Positions 38,420 through 48,600 of a stretch of DNA of 64,000 nucleotides are shown piece after piece (position 1 is the stretch's first letter; every line of letters starts with the position of its first letter). The position numbers were made by a program, and so were the translations under genes. The notes below the pieces were generated by a model. That model was not told where the DNA came from and made no database searches. It worked only from the letters and a program-made list of their open reading frames with translations. The stretch spans positions 85,772,087-85,836,086 of the forward strand of contig JARCOQ010000002.1 in assembly GCA_029207755.1 (NCBI GenBank), given 5' to 3'. This stretch comes from Chamaea fasciata. Lineage: Eukaryota; Chordata; Aves; Passeriformes; Sylviidae.

Positions 38420-39675
38420 CATGGCAAGCCAAGATAATAAAAAACAAATAAATGCAGAAGCTATGCTCTAGTTATTATTTTTTTAAACTATATTTTAACT
38501 TTCCTGACAAGTTCTGATGAAAAGAACCACCCAAAGAATATCTGAGCTGAGAAACAAGAGTTGAAATAGAGTGAAATACTGGAAGATATAACTACCTAAC
38601 ATAAAACTAGCTGATTTGCAGATGCACCAGGACAGAACAGCTGGGTCCAAGGAAAGCTAAGTCACTCTACAGTTCTCCGCTGCAAGACTTGCTGAATCAG
38701 TCTTCACATAGATGCATACTATTTATAAAGGTATACCTTAATGTATTTATCCATTATCAAGTTATTGAAAAATATGGCACAAGTGTCAGTGCTTCAGAAG
38801 TTACATATTTTTGCATGCCTTACAAAGGTGCAGAAACACAGATCTTTTAAGACTTGAAGTTGTATCACCACCTTCACACAAAACCCTCAGTAGGATGCCT
38901 TTGAAAGAGCAGCTCCCCAGCAGACACAAAACTAACAAGCTCTGTGGTGTCATCAAATGGCTTAAATTCCTCTTCCTCTTAATAACATCTTGGCTACTTA
39001 AGCTAGGCAAAAGCCTATAAGCTGTTTAAAAGTCAAACAGCAGGGGATAAAACTGAATGCAAGAAGCAGGCCAGAGGTGGCTAGGCAAAGTGCACTGCAA
39101 ATGAAATGAAACTGTCCACAAGTTTTACCTAAAGCCTCAGCCACAAGACAAGCAGTGACAAAAAGATGGAAACTAGTATCACATGAAATGAACTCTTCCG
39201 CACCCTCTGAGTCTCTTCTGACTTTAAACAGGTAATAGCACTCTCTTGTTGTTGCACAGAACTTCTACCCCTAGTAGATCATGATACTGAAACTAAATGT
39301 ATTTGAAAAAGCAGACCTACCAAGACAGTACTGCCAAACATGATACCTTCTGCTCTTAACCACCAAAAGAATCTCCCATGATGTTAGATTTGCAGACTTC
39401 TAGCAAGAAAAGGAGCTGAATGTCAGCACTGTCATTTCCAGAAATTTAGTTGTTCTGTTCTCAGTCCTACTGAAGAAGTGATAACATGCCAAGAACTACT
39501 TTTCATAGAAAAGAGTGCTTTTGTGAAGCACTATTCAATTTTCTGTTTCACATCAAACATTAAAGCTAAACTTACCATCTGGGTCTTTAAAAGTCAATGT
39601 GATAAACTTGCTAGCAACCATGAACATGAATATCACCCAAAAGCATGCAGCTAGCAGCAACCACTGGTGGTGCAT
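29076..39675 (-). CDS. CHST10: CHST10, carbohydrate sulfotransferase 10 (HNK-1 sulfotransferase), five coding exons
   Basis: CHST10 is a Golgi type II membrane enzyme. It transfers sulfate from PAPS to the 3-position of terminal glucuronic acid on glycoproteins and glycolipids, making the HNK-1 epitope. Coding exons are 39675-39576, 36772-36675, 33998-33764, 31539-31434 and 29613-29076. Their lengths of 100, 98, 235, 106 and 538 bp join in phase to 358 codons plus TGA, against about 356 residues in human. There is a short cytosolic tail, a membrane anchor at about residues 6-22, and a variable stem at about 34-85. The 5'-phosphosulfate loop reads [13 protein letters not shown] (K130) and the 3'-phosphate site reads [15 protein letters not shown] (R191, S199). 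The C-terminus is highly conserved, ending DFLLN. Every junction has AG/GT sites. The gene diverges from NMS and lies downstream of LONRF2 on the same strand. No frame breaks are seen. Identification is nearly certain. Confidence 0.97.
30511..30534. repeat. Perfect 10-bp inverted repeat with 4-nt loop
   Basis: AGGGCTCACC (30511-30520), a TGGG spacer, and GGTGAGCCCT (30525-30534) form an exact stem. It lies in the last CHST10 intron and would fold as a GC-rich hairpin in either strand's transcript. Confidence 0.85.
31434..31539 (-). CDS. CHST10: CHST10 coding exon 4
   Basis: The acceptor is TTTGTCTAG and the donor AACG|gtaagt. It encodes residues 145 (split) to 180 (split), including [20 protein letters not shown] and [14 protein letters not shown]. 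This is near-identical to the human protein as I recall it. It enters in phase 1 and exits in phase 2, matching both flanking exons. Confidence 0.95.
33764..33998 (-). CDS. CHST10: CHST10 coding exon 3 (5'-PAPS binding loop)
   Basis: The acceptor is CATTAAG and the donor AATG|gtatct. It encodes residues 67-144: PTGKAFSG, then [16 protein letters not shown], then the catalytic-domain entry [20 protein letters not shown]. The PKVGNTQW segment is the 5'-phosphosulfate-binding loop, with K130 the expected sulfate-contacting lysine. The open frame extends a few codons past each splice site into intron. Confidence 0.96.
34420..34512 (+). repeat. CR1 3'-terminal fragment
   Basis: The stretch GGAGATGTCCTGTGCAGGCT, GCTGGACTCAATGATCCCTG, GGGTCCCTTCCAACTCAGAA is the 3' end of a CR1 element in plus orientation. 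It lies in a CHST10 intron, antisense to the gene. It is from a different CR1 subfamily than the copies ending in CCAACCTAAA. Confidence 0.85.
34880..35563 (+). repeat. CR1 LINE 3' portion, about 0.7 kb
   Basis: The copy opens with CTAGGGGATGAACTGATTGA and CCAAAGACTTGGGGATACTG. It continues through CTGGAGTGCAGCACTGGAGA, GGCACTGGAACAGGTTACCT and AAGGCCAGGTTGGATGGGGC, and ends TCCCCTCCAACTTAAACCAT...GATTCCATGATT. It is the longest CR1 in the window. It includes part of the reverse-transcriptase C-terminal coding region and the 3' UTR, all frame-broken. It lies antisense in the CHST10 intron between coding exons 2 and 3. Confidence 0.93.
36675..36772 (-). CDS. CHST10: CHST10 coding exon 2 (stem region)
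   Basis: Too short for open-frame detection, this exon was found by phase and similarity. The acceptor is CTTTAG and the donor CCAG|gtgcat. It encodes residues 34-66, with GYGAKQE near its start and [10 protein letters not shown] near its end, parallel to AKQE and PEEKHIPEE in human. The middle is diverged, as expected for a luminal stem. It enters in phase 1 and leaves in phase 0. Confidence 0.9.
38385..38409. repeat. Poly-A tract (25 A)
   Basis: An uninterrupted A25 run lies in the CHST10 intron between coding exons 1 and 2. No element body could be recognised next to it, so a retroposed tail is only a possibility. Confidence 0.7.
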
Positions 39676-39710
39676 GTTGTCAGATGTGAGCCATATAAAG
39701 CTGGTACTTC
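39576..39710 (-). CDS. CHST10: CHST10 first coding exon (start codon and membrane anchor)
   Basis: The acceptor TTTCAAACAG precedes 39710. About 35 bases of 5' UTR lead to ATG at 39675. The coding part (39675-39576) gives [20 protein letters not shown] and on to KDPD, and ends in phase 1 at GATG|gtaag. The hydrophobic run is the Golgi signal-anchor. The start matches the conserved N-terminus of vertebrate CHST10. Confidence 0.95.
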
Positions 39711-41412
39711 CTGTTTGAAAGAGAAAAGATTGACACATTCACTATTTTTGTTACAGTTTAGGAAAATACTTTCCATAACCAAAAAGGGAAAAAAAAAGCA
39801 TGTGTATCATAAAACATAGCAGTGGATTTCACTTTTTACTTTTCGTCCATTCAGCTGTATTTTTAACCAATATTGAGGTTGAGGCAAAGTAATCACTGGC
39901 TGCTATCAAAGGGAGGCTTCATTCCCTCACCTCTGTGTACAATTCCCAGCCCCCTGCTTGTGCTGGGAATAGCACTGTCTGACTGCTTGGGGAGACAGAT
40001 CAGCAAAACCCCCAATTTTTTCAAAGAAGAGTTAAATTTTTTTGATTCAGATTAGCAAGATAGCCTGTTGTAGGAAAGGAAGGGAGAATGAAGATAGCTG
40101 TGCTTTCAGCGGTAGATGTAACATTAGCACTATGCTTCATTATCCCAAGTCAACTGATGACATATAACAGACTCTTCCCCTGTCCAGCCCACAGAAATTA
40201 ACAGGCTGGAAGCTACCAAGCTGGAACACTAAGCTTAAGCTGGCCAAATATTTTTCAGTTTCTGGGCAGCAGTGCCTACTACCTGCAGTTGTATCCCTGC
40301 AGGTAAGCCTCTAAGACAGAACTTCCCCAGGAGTGCAGGAAGGGTTACTCAAACAACTGAGACTGCAGTTTTAATGTGCAAAGAAACCACCCACAGGAAC
40401 TGACTGAATACATGCAGTTCTATCCTGATTCTTGAAACTGCTATCTTAATAAATTATTTTCTATGACTGTAGGATTAAATATAAGGAAATCAAAAGATTG
40501 ATGTTCCAAGCCACTAAAAGAAATGGAAAATTTTAAGCTGTATCTTTAGCTGAATTTCCAACTTCTGATTGGGCAATACACACGGGGGTAGACACCAGGT
40601 ATCTGTGAAAGCTCCACTGCAAATAAAAAAACAACCCACATCCAAAACCCACAAAAATGCAGTACTATTGTCTCTACTGTTGTTGGAGAGATAAGACACC
40701 TGAGGGCCTGAACTCAGGCACTGAAAGGAGTGAATGCTTCCTTTTGAGGACACATGCAATACCACATCCAAACATTTAACCAAAGAGCATCTAATAAAAA
40801 AATCTCATACAATGACATCCTCACAACAATCCTATAACTAGCAGTAAGATCAAACTCAGTCCTAAAGTAGCCACATGCAACTTCAATGAGAGTCACATCT
40901 GCACAGTTTGTGATCGCAATTTCTGTACAGCCATTTAAGTGAATTGCCAAGGAATACAAGAAATGCCCTCATTATGATGCAAAAAAAAAGTTAGGTAATA
41001 CTTCTAAGGAAGTGTTTATTAAGTTTCTCACAAAGCTTCAATGAAAGAAGTAAGCCTGGTTTTGATGTAGTTTCAGCATGTCCACCTGCAACATCACTAC
41101 TACTGCTACAGGTGCCAATTGCTTTTCCAACTAGCTTCTGCCTTCCAGCAGTGCAAATGTTCCCAGGAAGAAGTCTCTCCACAGCTGACAGCAGTGAACC
41201 ATCTCCAAGATACGTTGAAAGCCTGTGCAGGCCATCAAGCAGTTCAAAACAGACTTGGGACCCAAATGATGTATGCGAAATGGGTAAGAGGAGGAAAAGA
41301 ACTGAATTTCTCCAGTTCAAGGAAAAAAAAATAGCTAGGATGGCAGTGTTCAGGCCTACTTTTATCTTCTCAATGTGGCATTTTTCAGCTTGGCTTCTGA
41401 AGTCCCTTTCTT

Positions 41413-41433
41413 CCCCCCCCCCCCCCCCCCCCC
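41413..41433. repeat. Poly-C tract (21 C)
   Basis: An uninterrupted run of 21 C on the plus strand lies in the upstream CHST10 intron. It reads as G21 in the sense (minus) transcript, a potential G-quadruplex or length-unstable tract, and assembly length may be unreliable. Confidence 0.85.
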
Positions 41434-41935
41434 TTCTTTCATGAGTCCATTTTTCAGTACTTCTAAAAACACCAAGCCTAGGTATCAACTGTCTTTTGGA
41501 CAATTACAGCTGCTGTGACCTCCATTAAGACAACGTCTGTCATCTCCTGGTTTTTGCTGCAATTCCCTGGCTGACAACTGATCATGCAACAACCAAAACA
41601 CGTTTATTCTTCATGATCTGGAAAAGTGTAGACCAGGAAAAGCAAATATTGCAGGAATTCAACCAGACTGGCCTCTTTTCAGCTAAGTAGTTCAAAATTT
41701 ATTCCCATCCTGCCACTGTACTAGTGCAAACCTGCCATAAGATTCATGCTGAAAACCACCAGGTCTCAAAGGTCCTCATTTTTCAGCCTGCCATGAAATG
41801 CACCATCTTCCACTTAAGCACTGAGATTTGTTACCTTTACTCTCAGATATTGCACTCATTTCCAGCTCTCACAGAAGACAAAAATTCAGATCAGGTATCA
41901 AGACACAGAACTGTAGAAATTACATTTTTTACTTT

Positions 41936-41989
41936 TTGGGTAGCTCTGCTAAAACCATGAGATTGGGTAGCTCTGCTAAAACCATGAGA
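41936..41989. repeat. Perfect 27-bp tandem duplication
   Basis: Two exact copies of a 27-bp unit beginning TTGGGTAGCTCTGCTAAAAC lie head to tail (41936-41962 and 41963-41989). No mismatches suggests a recent slippage or duplication, or an assembly duplication. Confidence 0.9.
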
Positions 41990-43022
41990 ACTGTTCAATA
42001 TTCAAAACACTGAATGCAGCAGACTGACAGAAGCTTGTAGAGAACACTGCAGGAGTTAAACCTCTAACGATCAGCTATGGGCTTTCCAGAGGTATAATAA
42101 AAAGTCTGGGCCAAACCCCTCTGCCCAACTTAGTGTTTTTGTGCTACATAAAGCAGGGCTGAAACAGCCTCCAACATTCATAGCATCCCTGCTATGAATA
42201 TCCCTTCAATAACAGTGATGGATGCACACCATTCAGTAAGCACTATTGATCTATATCCCCTTATGTAATTGGTGTATTGGATTTCTAAGAAATTGTGTTA
42301 AATCACATGGGAAATGCAGTTCCTGCGCTATAGGGACAGGAGAGTATTTCAGCCAGTCACCTACAAGCAGTACAATTCTTACCTTAAGGACAGGACTTAG
42401 ACAGCATGAAGGGGTCAGAACTGCAGCCACATCCCTAAGAACCACCACTTTTACCCTTCAAGACGTGGAAGCTGAGAGGAAAACATTAAGCAGTTTTGTC
42501 TACTCTTTTTTTTTTTTTTTTTTTTAATGTGCATAGGAAATCTGCAACCATACTCGTGAATGTAAGAGTCTTGTCAGTGGATCTGTCCTAATGTAATTAT
42601 GATGTTACTACACTGTTACTCACTTCTACCATCCTAAAGTATATCTGTATCAGCAGCTCATCACTGATCTCAAGAAGCAAAACTATTCAAAGTTACAGAC
42701 AGGAATATCTCAACCATTATGCTCACTTAAATGCAATGATCAGTACCTTTTTTTAAAAAATAAGGTGTTTATGTTGTTTCTCTGTCTCTACCTTAAAATT
42801 TTTATTGTTTTCACATAGGGTAATTGCATTTCCTATTTTTTTCTATTTTATCTTTAACCTTACTGCATTTCTGTTGCCTCTCCTGCACTTATTTTCTAGT
42901 AAATACATGTACTAGGTTTTGTTTTCCTCTTTAAAAGGCTCCTTCAGCTTCCAAAACAGTCTTCTATTTCTGGTTGTCTAAAACACAATTCTTCTTTACA
43001 TGCAGACAAAAGCAAGAAATAT

Positions 43023-43417
43023 TGTTGAAGAATGGTTAGCAGAGCAAGGTCATGGATTATTACAAGCCTTATGGCCCGATACCAAGTGCTAGCAACCTAG
43101 GTGCTGCTAAGACAAGCCGTCCTTGGGACAGCAGTAAGCACGGTTACAGGCCAAAGATAAAAGAACTTGTGGTTAATAGAGCGTAGCAGTAAGCATGTAT
43201 ACAAAGTTTTCAGCATGCCAAGAGGAGGAACCTTCTCACGCTTGATATAGCCAATCAAGTATAGATGAGTAGTGTATGCTAACCAATTATAATCTGACAA
43301 GTATGCTGAACGCTTCGGGCAAAAGTATAAGAACGGATGTTATGAGCAATAAAGTTGAACAATGCTTTACCAATCATATTGATTAACTGCATTCTTCCCT
43401 CGCCAAAATCCTCCGCA
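43023..43417 (+). mobile_element. ERVK-like solo LTR with perfect 6-bp target duplication
   Basis: This 395-bp element begins TGTTGAAG and ends CTCCGCA. It is bracketed by AAATAT at 43017-43022 and again at 43418-43423. Inside, a TATA-like AGTATAAGAA (43324-43333) is followed by an AATAAA signal (43348-43353), the expected U3-R layout. No internal retroviral coding region is attached, so it is a solo LTR left by LTR-LTR recombination. The 6-bp duplication fits avian beta/alpha-like retroviruses (ERVK class); class assignment is inference. It lies antisense in the upstream CHST10 intron. Confidence 0.88.
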
Positions 43418-44169
43418 AAATATGCTGAAGGTTTAGTCCATTTTCTCACAATGAAATACACAGCTTTCTGGTTACTTTCTCCCTCTTATTGCAATTCTAC
43501 ACATTTTAGGAGCACAAGATCTCAAAACTCCTGTCCCCACCCATTCCTCTGTCCTTCCCTCTAAGGGCTGCCACAAACTGTCACATAACCCTCAGATCAG
43601 CCAGATGAATGTTTGGGTTTTTTTAATAAGAAAAAAAATGGGATCACCAATCTCATACACCAACACACAACACAAACATAAACCACAGATCAAGATACAG
43701 AACTGCAGGCTTCACCCGTGGCCTGCAAGTAACCTGATACCTCGAATAAACACTCATTCTTTGCAGAAGACTTCTGTCTTCAAGTGAACGATGGGACAAA
43801 GTGTGAAAGATTTAAGCAGCATTGAAACTCAGGGCACAGTCGCTGCTCTGCAGCTTATGCTGCTTGCCCAGGGGCTCCTGCGCAGGACAGTCCCTGCACA
43901 CATCATCAATGGCAGTGACACGCCAGGACGCTCAAACTCCCAACTGCTTGCCCATCAGCTTGATGACTGACATCACTGGAAATGGAACTGGTAAAGAGGG
44001 CCAAGCAACTTCCATTGTGTTATCTTACAGGTAAGAAAATCTGGCCTATTTGTTACACTTATAAAATTTTTCAGACTAACATATATCACAGACACTCCTT
44101 CGGCAAGTTGCGTGGTGCTACTAAACCTAACATTCATAGTAACCAGCTGGCTCTTTCCTAAGGCTCTCC

Positions 44170-45210
44170 TCCTCCCGAGGGCACTAACAGGCCGGCGTGT
44201 CTTTCCAGCTCCTGCTGGGGCCCGGAGCGCTCCAGGCACACGCAGTTCACCTGTCGGCGGGATGCGAACCAAGGACTAGGGCGGCAGCGCCGACACCAGC
44301 TGCGTGACCCAGCCGGGCGGCGGCCGGCGGCCGGGACCCTGCCGCCCCTCCGCACCGTGCCCCGTCTGACAGACACCAGCTCCCACTCCTGGGGCCACCC
44401 CACGCTCTTCACAGCCGCGGACAGCAGCGGCTCATCTCTCCCCTGCGTCCGGGCTTCGTGGCCGGTCCATTCATTCCATAAGACCAGAGCTGTCCCCGCC
44501 AAGAAGAGGGGACAGGGCCGTGCTCTGACCGGCAGAGGACGAGGCGAGGCAATGCCCAAGTCCCAGTCCCAGACCGGCTTCGGGCGCAAGGACCTGGGAT
44601 AAACAGACATAAACTTTTCCCGTTCTGGAAGAGGAAGACGCAGGCTTCCCCTCACCCGGCAGAAACGGACAACACATGCCCGCAGCGCCCGCTGGTTTCC
44701 CCGCCCGACCCGGGGTGCCGGAGGAGCTTCTTCTCGGGGCTGGCGGCCGCCAGGCCTCCCCGTGTGGCCCTGCCCGGCCCCTTCCCGGCTTACCGGCCCT
44801 CCAGCGCCGCTGCCCGCAGCCCCGGCCCGCGGCGGCGGGGTCCCGCCTCACTCGGCGGCACGGCCGGCCCGCTCGGGCGGCCTCGGCTCTCGGCGCATTC
44901 CCCCCGCCCGGCTGCGGGCGGCTGCGCCTCCCCGGCCCCGCTCAGCCTCTGCCGCCGCCGCCCGGCCCTGCCGCCGCCGCCTCCATTTCCTCCCGGGGCC
45001 GCGGGCACGCCCTAGCCCCGCCGCCGGGAAGGGGACGACGGTGAAGGCCGCCGCGGGGACGGCCCGGTTCGGCTTCGAGAAGACGCAACGCCGCACCCGG
45101 CCGCCCGAAGGCGGGAAGGAGGGAGGAATAGAGGGCGGGCTGGGCAGCTCTGCCCTCCCCTCCCCGCTCCGCCTCTTCCCTCCCTCCCCTCGAGCGTGGC
45201 GTTGCAGCCG
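44170..45210. promoter_or_regulatory. CHST10: CHST10 CpG-island promoter
   Basis: A kilobase of dense CpG and GC-rich sequence has AT-rich DNA on both sides. It is placed about 5 kb upstream of the CHST10 start exon and carries a good minus-strand splice donor. Overlapping open frames on both strands are GC-driven artefacts. Confidence 0.75.
44794..45060 (-). other. CHST10: Predicted CHST10 noncoding exon 1
   Basis: A strong minus-strand donor, AGGGCCG|gtaagc (exon end 44794), lies inside the CpG island upstream of the CHST10 start exon. It could splice to the acceptor at 39711. The 5' limit (about 45.06 kb) is only a placeholder because the transcription start cannot be read. There is no ATG-initiated coding claim here. 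Confidence 0.5.
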
Positions 45211-45331
45211 GACTCACAAGTGCGGGCTTGTGTACTGTGTTTGGGTTGTTACGTTTGGATTTTTTTAACCGGTAAAATACCTTTCGTAGGTCACTAACGC
45301 TCGTGTTTAGAAAAACTGTGTATCTGGAAAT

Positions 45332-45690
45332 CACAGAATCATTTGTATTGGAAAAAACCTCTAGGATCTTTGAGTCTAACCGTTCCCCCAGGACTGCCGA
45401 GGCCACCACCAAACCACGTTCCGGAGGGTCACATCCATGTGGTTTCTGGACGCTTCAGGAGGGTGATTCCACCGTTGCCCTGGGGAGCCTGTGCCAATGT
45501 TTGACAACCTTTCCACGAAGAAATTTTCCCAAAAACCTGACCTAGATCTCCTTTGGTGCAACAGACTGTTTCCTCTGGTCCCATCACTTGCTACTTGGGA
45601 CATGAAATCTATCCTCGCCCGGCTACAACCTTCTTGTTAAGGAGTTGAAGAGATCAATAGGGTCCCTTTCCATGTGACTCTTCCTCCCTC
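45332..45690 (-). repeat. CR1 LINE 3' end (minus orientation)
   Basis: Read on plus, the copy begins with the reversed CR1 terminus, AATCACAGAATCATTTGTAT...GGAAAAAACCTCTAGGATC. It continues through GGAGCCTGTGCCAATGTTTG and GATCTCCTTTGGTGCAACAG. It abuts the CHST10 CpG island on its upstream side. The left edge is clear; the right edge is approximate. Confidence 0.9.
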
Positions 45691-48600
45691 GTGTTTCTCC
45701 AAACACCTCTTACTATTTCTTCCGTTTTCTGGAGCCAACCATCAGGCAGGAAAGTTGCCCTTGGTCAGGCAGGAATGAAACAATTCACCTGAAAGCAGCT
45801 GGTAGAGCCAGGCATTCCCCAGCCCCTCAGCCTGACATGGCAGACACAAGGGACGGTGTAGGCTCCAGGAGAAGAAAGCTGCCCTAAAGCACTGTGAAGA
45901 ACAGCTGTAGTGTGACGGCAGGTATTGTCTGAACGCTGCTGTAGCCCAGCCCAGGCTTCTTTTCCCCCAAAGGCATTGCATAGTGCACACAGTCACTGCA
46001 CACAGCCGTGCACTCAGTGCTTTGCTCACTGGACAAGCAAAGTGCTCCAGGACTCCGATACCCACAAACCCCATCAAAATCATGTGCTGGTGATGTGTCT
46101 CTTTTTAACATCTATTTCAACAGTCCTCTTGAGGACATATTGCAGTCTTACAGTGCACTCCTCCCTGTTAGAGGAGGATTTAGACCCTCTGATCCATGCA
46201 TTTTCAGACTTGACTACTGTGGTGCACTTTGCTGAAGCCTGACCAAGGAAGTCCAAGGATTCTGTCATTGGTACAGATGCCATGGCCAGCCTGTGGTGTA
46301 GAACAGGCTAATGCAAATGTGTTAGCAACCATGTGCTATGCTGATGGCCGCTGGTCTCCAGTGAAGCAGCAGAAACAGATCTCACTGAGAACCAGTGGCC
46401 AAAAGCCAATAATCAGAAACCCTATTCTCTGCCTGACTGTGTTTGTATGTATCAGCACCTTGGGACACCACATGTTTGTGCATCCTTTCCTCTGTGCCTG
46501 TGGAGTAAAAATGATGATTGTGACAGTTACCTTTTTGGCAAAGCACATCAGAAATCTGTGGCTGTCACCAGTCTGAGTCTTGCACAGGCTACAAAGCTGC
46601 TCCTTTCTTCACGTTTCAGTGATGACTACAGTTGCAGCTACACACGGATTTATTAATAAGCAGTCTCCAGCTGTGGAACCAATTCCTGCCAGATTATCAG
46701 GCTCAACCTAGGAATTTTAACCTTTCGAGTATGTTGTTACTGACATGTATAATAATTAATCCAGTACAAAAGAGACCAATTTTCCAAATTAAGCCCAGTT
46801 AATAAGCTTTGTTGTCAGTAATCGGGCCTGAAAGTGTCTGATGAAGTTGAAGAATGTGTTGCATAGGCAACTGTACTGTTGGATTATACACTTGCTAGTT
46901 CAGGCCAACAGGATTCTTGCTACTAATAATGCTAAGCTGTAGTGGGGTTTAGTGCTTTAAATAGGCAGCAAAATCAATGTGTGAGTCTGGGTTCTTTTTA
47001 ATACTAGAGAATTTTTACATTGCCAGAGCAATGTAAAGGATAATTGAGCTGGTGAAAAGTCACCCTGCTATCTCTGGAATATTCTAGACTGTCTTTCTCA
47101 GATAGATGATGCTAAAGCCAATGGAAGTGATGTACCTTTTTTTTTTTTTTTTTCTGTAAAGACATGGACCTAAACCTACAAAATTCATCTTAATAACATG
47201 TTTAATGCTTATGCCACTAAAAAAAGGGGCTGTATGCTTTAATAACTCTTGTGTACCTTATTCCCAGTTTGATATTTCTCCTGGAAGGGTTTTTACAAAA
47301 TGATCCAAATTTGCAACTTGGCCAGTCAGGGAAGACCAGGTGTGGCTCATTCAAGCATTTTAAGAAGTTGTTATCTGTCAGTGGCAAGGCTGTCTTGATT
47401 GCCCTTAGTGTAAGTTAATTCTAAGTAGCATTTAAGCATATCAAACTGTTTAAATGAGCCCATGTCTTCGACAAGATAAATAATCACCCATAGTGCAGTT
47501 TACTTTTGAACACATCCAGCCTAATCACACTGAAAGAACCTTCATTTTCCTTGACCTTCCAAGCTCATCCTATTCAGAAGAAGCCCAGGCTTGGCCATAT
47601 TGTTAAACTTATGCTATGTTTATTTTTTGCTTTTTGCTGTTATTTCAGGTTTTAATCCAATGCCAGTTACTAGGATTAGTCTTGGTAGTCCTTTTTAGTC
47701 ATGCTTTGTTTTCATAAGAGCTGACCTTAAGACAAGTCACCTGCTCAGCATCAAGTACTCACGTTAAATCTTATTTAAATCAGCAGGAAGGCATGCTTTT
47801 CCTAGTGCAGTGCCATTATTAGTGAAATCATTTATCTGCTTCATGACTGCATTTCTGGGACATGACTGATCACAAGAGGAGATCTCTTGTGTACAAGTAC
47901 CTTGATTTACAGGTCAGACATGGCACATTTGGTAAGTAATACATTTATTAGCATGTAATCTTCATTACCACATTCTGTTTCCTTCTGGAACTTAAGGGAG
48001 CTTATTTAAATATGGTTTGGGTTGATACAAGATAGAACACATAGAACACTTTGTGGCCTCTACATTATTAAGAGACACTGTGGAAATAATAATTTAAAAA
48101 AAAAAAAAAAAGGCAAATGAATTCAGGGAGGTACAGCCTCATACAGATGCAGCATTTACCAATACAGCATAAATATCATATATAAAGTAGCATGTGTTTC
48201 CTGGATTATTTTGTTTTTATAAAGTAACTTTAACAAAGCATGAAGTGCAACTCAAAAACAGCCTTGCATAGGAAAGATTGAGGTGTGTGGAGGGACTGAG
48301 GGGGTTTAGGGCTAATATCTGTAGCAAAATCATGCTGGCTGTAGTTGGGGTAAAATCAGATCTGTCAGTAGCAAATGAAATGTGTTAACTTGAAGATTAA
48401 GTTAACTTTTTATTTTGGGTTGGAAACAAGTTTTACCTCATGATGAGTGACTTGGAATTCTTAAATCTTTGCATATCATTACACCATTTGATTTCCCTTT
48501 GAGAAGAAGAAAAAAATATTTAGATTGAGCTAAGTAGGTCATTAGCTGAACCATCTATTTTATCTTATATTCTTCAGACATTTAGTCTGAGTTGGTAGTC

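Larger units (their letters stand above)
35564..39575 (-). other. CHST10: CHST10 introns around coding exon 2
   Basis: Apart from the exon at 36675-36772 and the A25 tract, this is ordinary AT-rich intronic sequence with no recognisable gene or conserved domain. Confidence 0.6.
39711..44793 (-). other. CHST10: CHST10 first intron (between 5' UTR exons)
   Basis: Predicted intron between the noncoding exon ending at 44794 and the exon starting at 39710. It contains the C21 tract, the 27-bp duplication, a T19 run near 42508-42526 and the ERVK-like LTR. Additional small 5' UTR exons cannot be excluded. Confidence 0.55.

Noticed and set aside
44158..45412. Several long open frames on both strands at 44.2-45.4 kb
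   Set aside because: All lie in the CHST10 CpG island or an adjoining CR1. They have biased composition and no domains.
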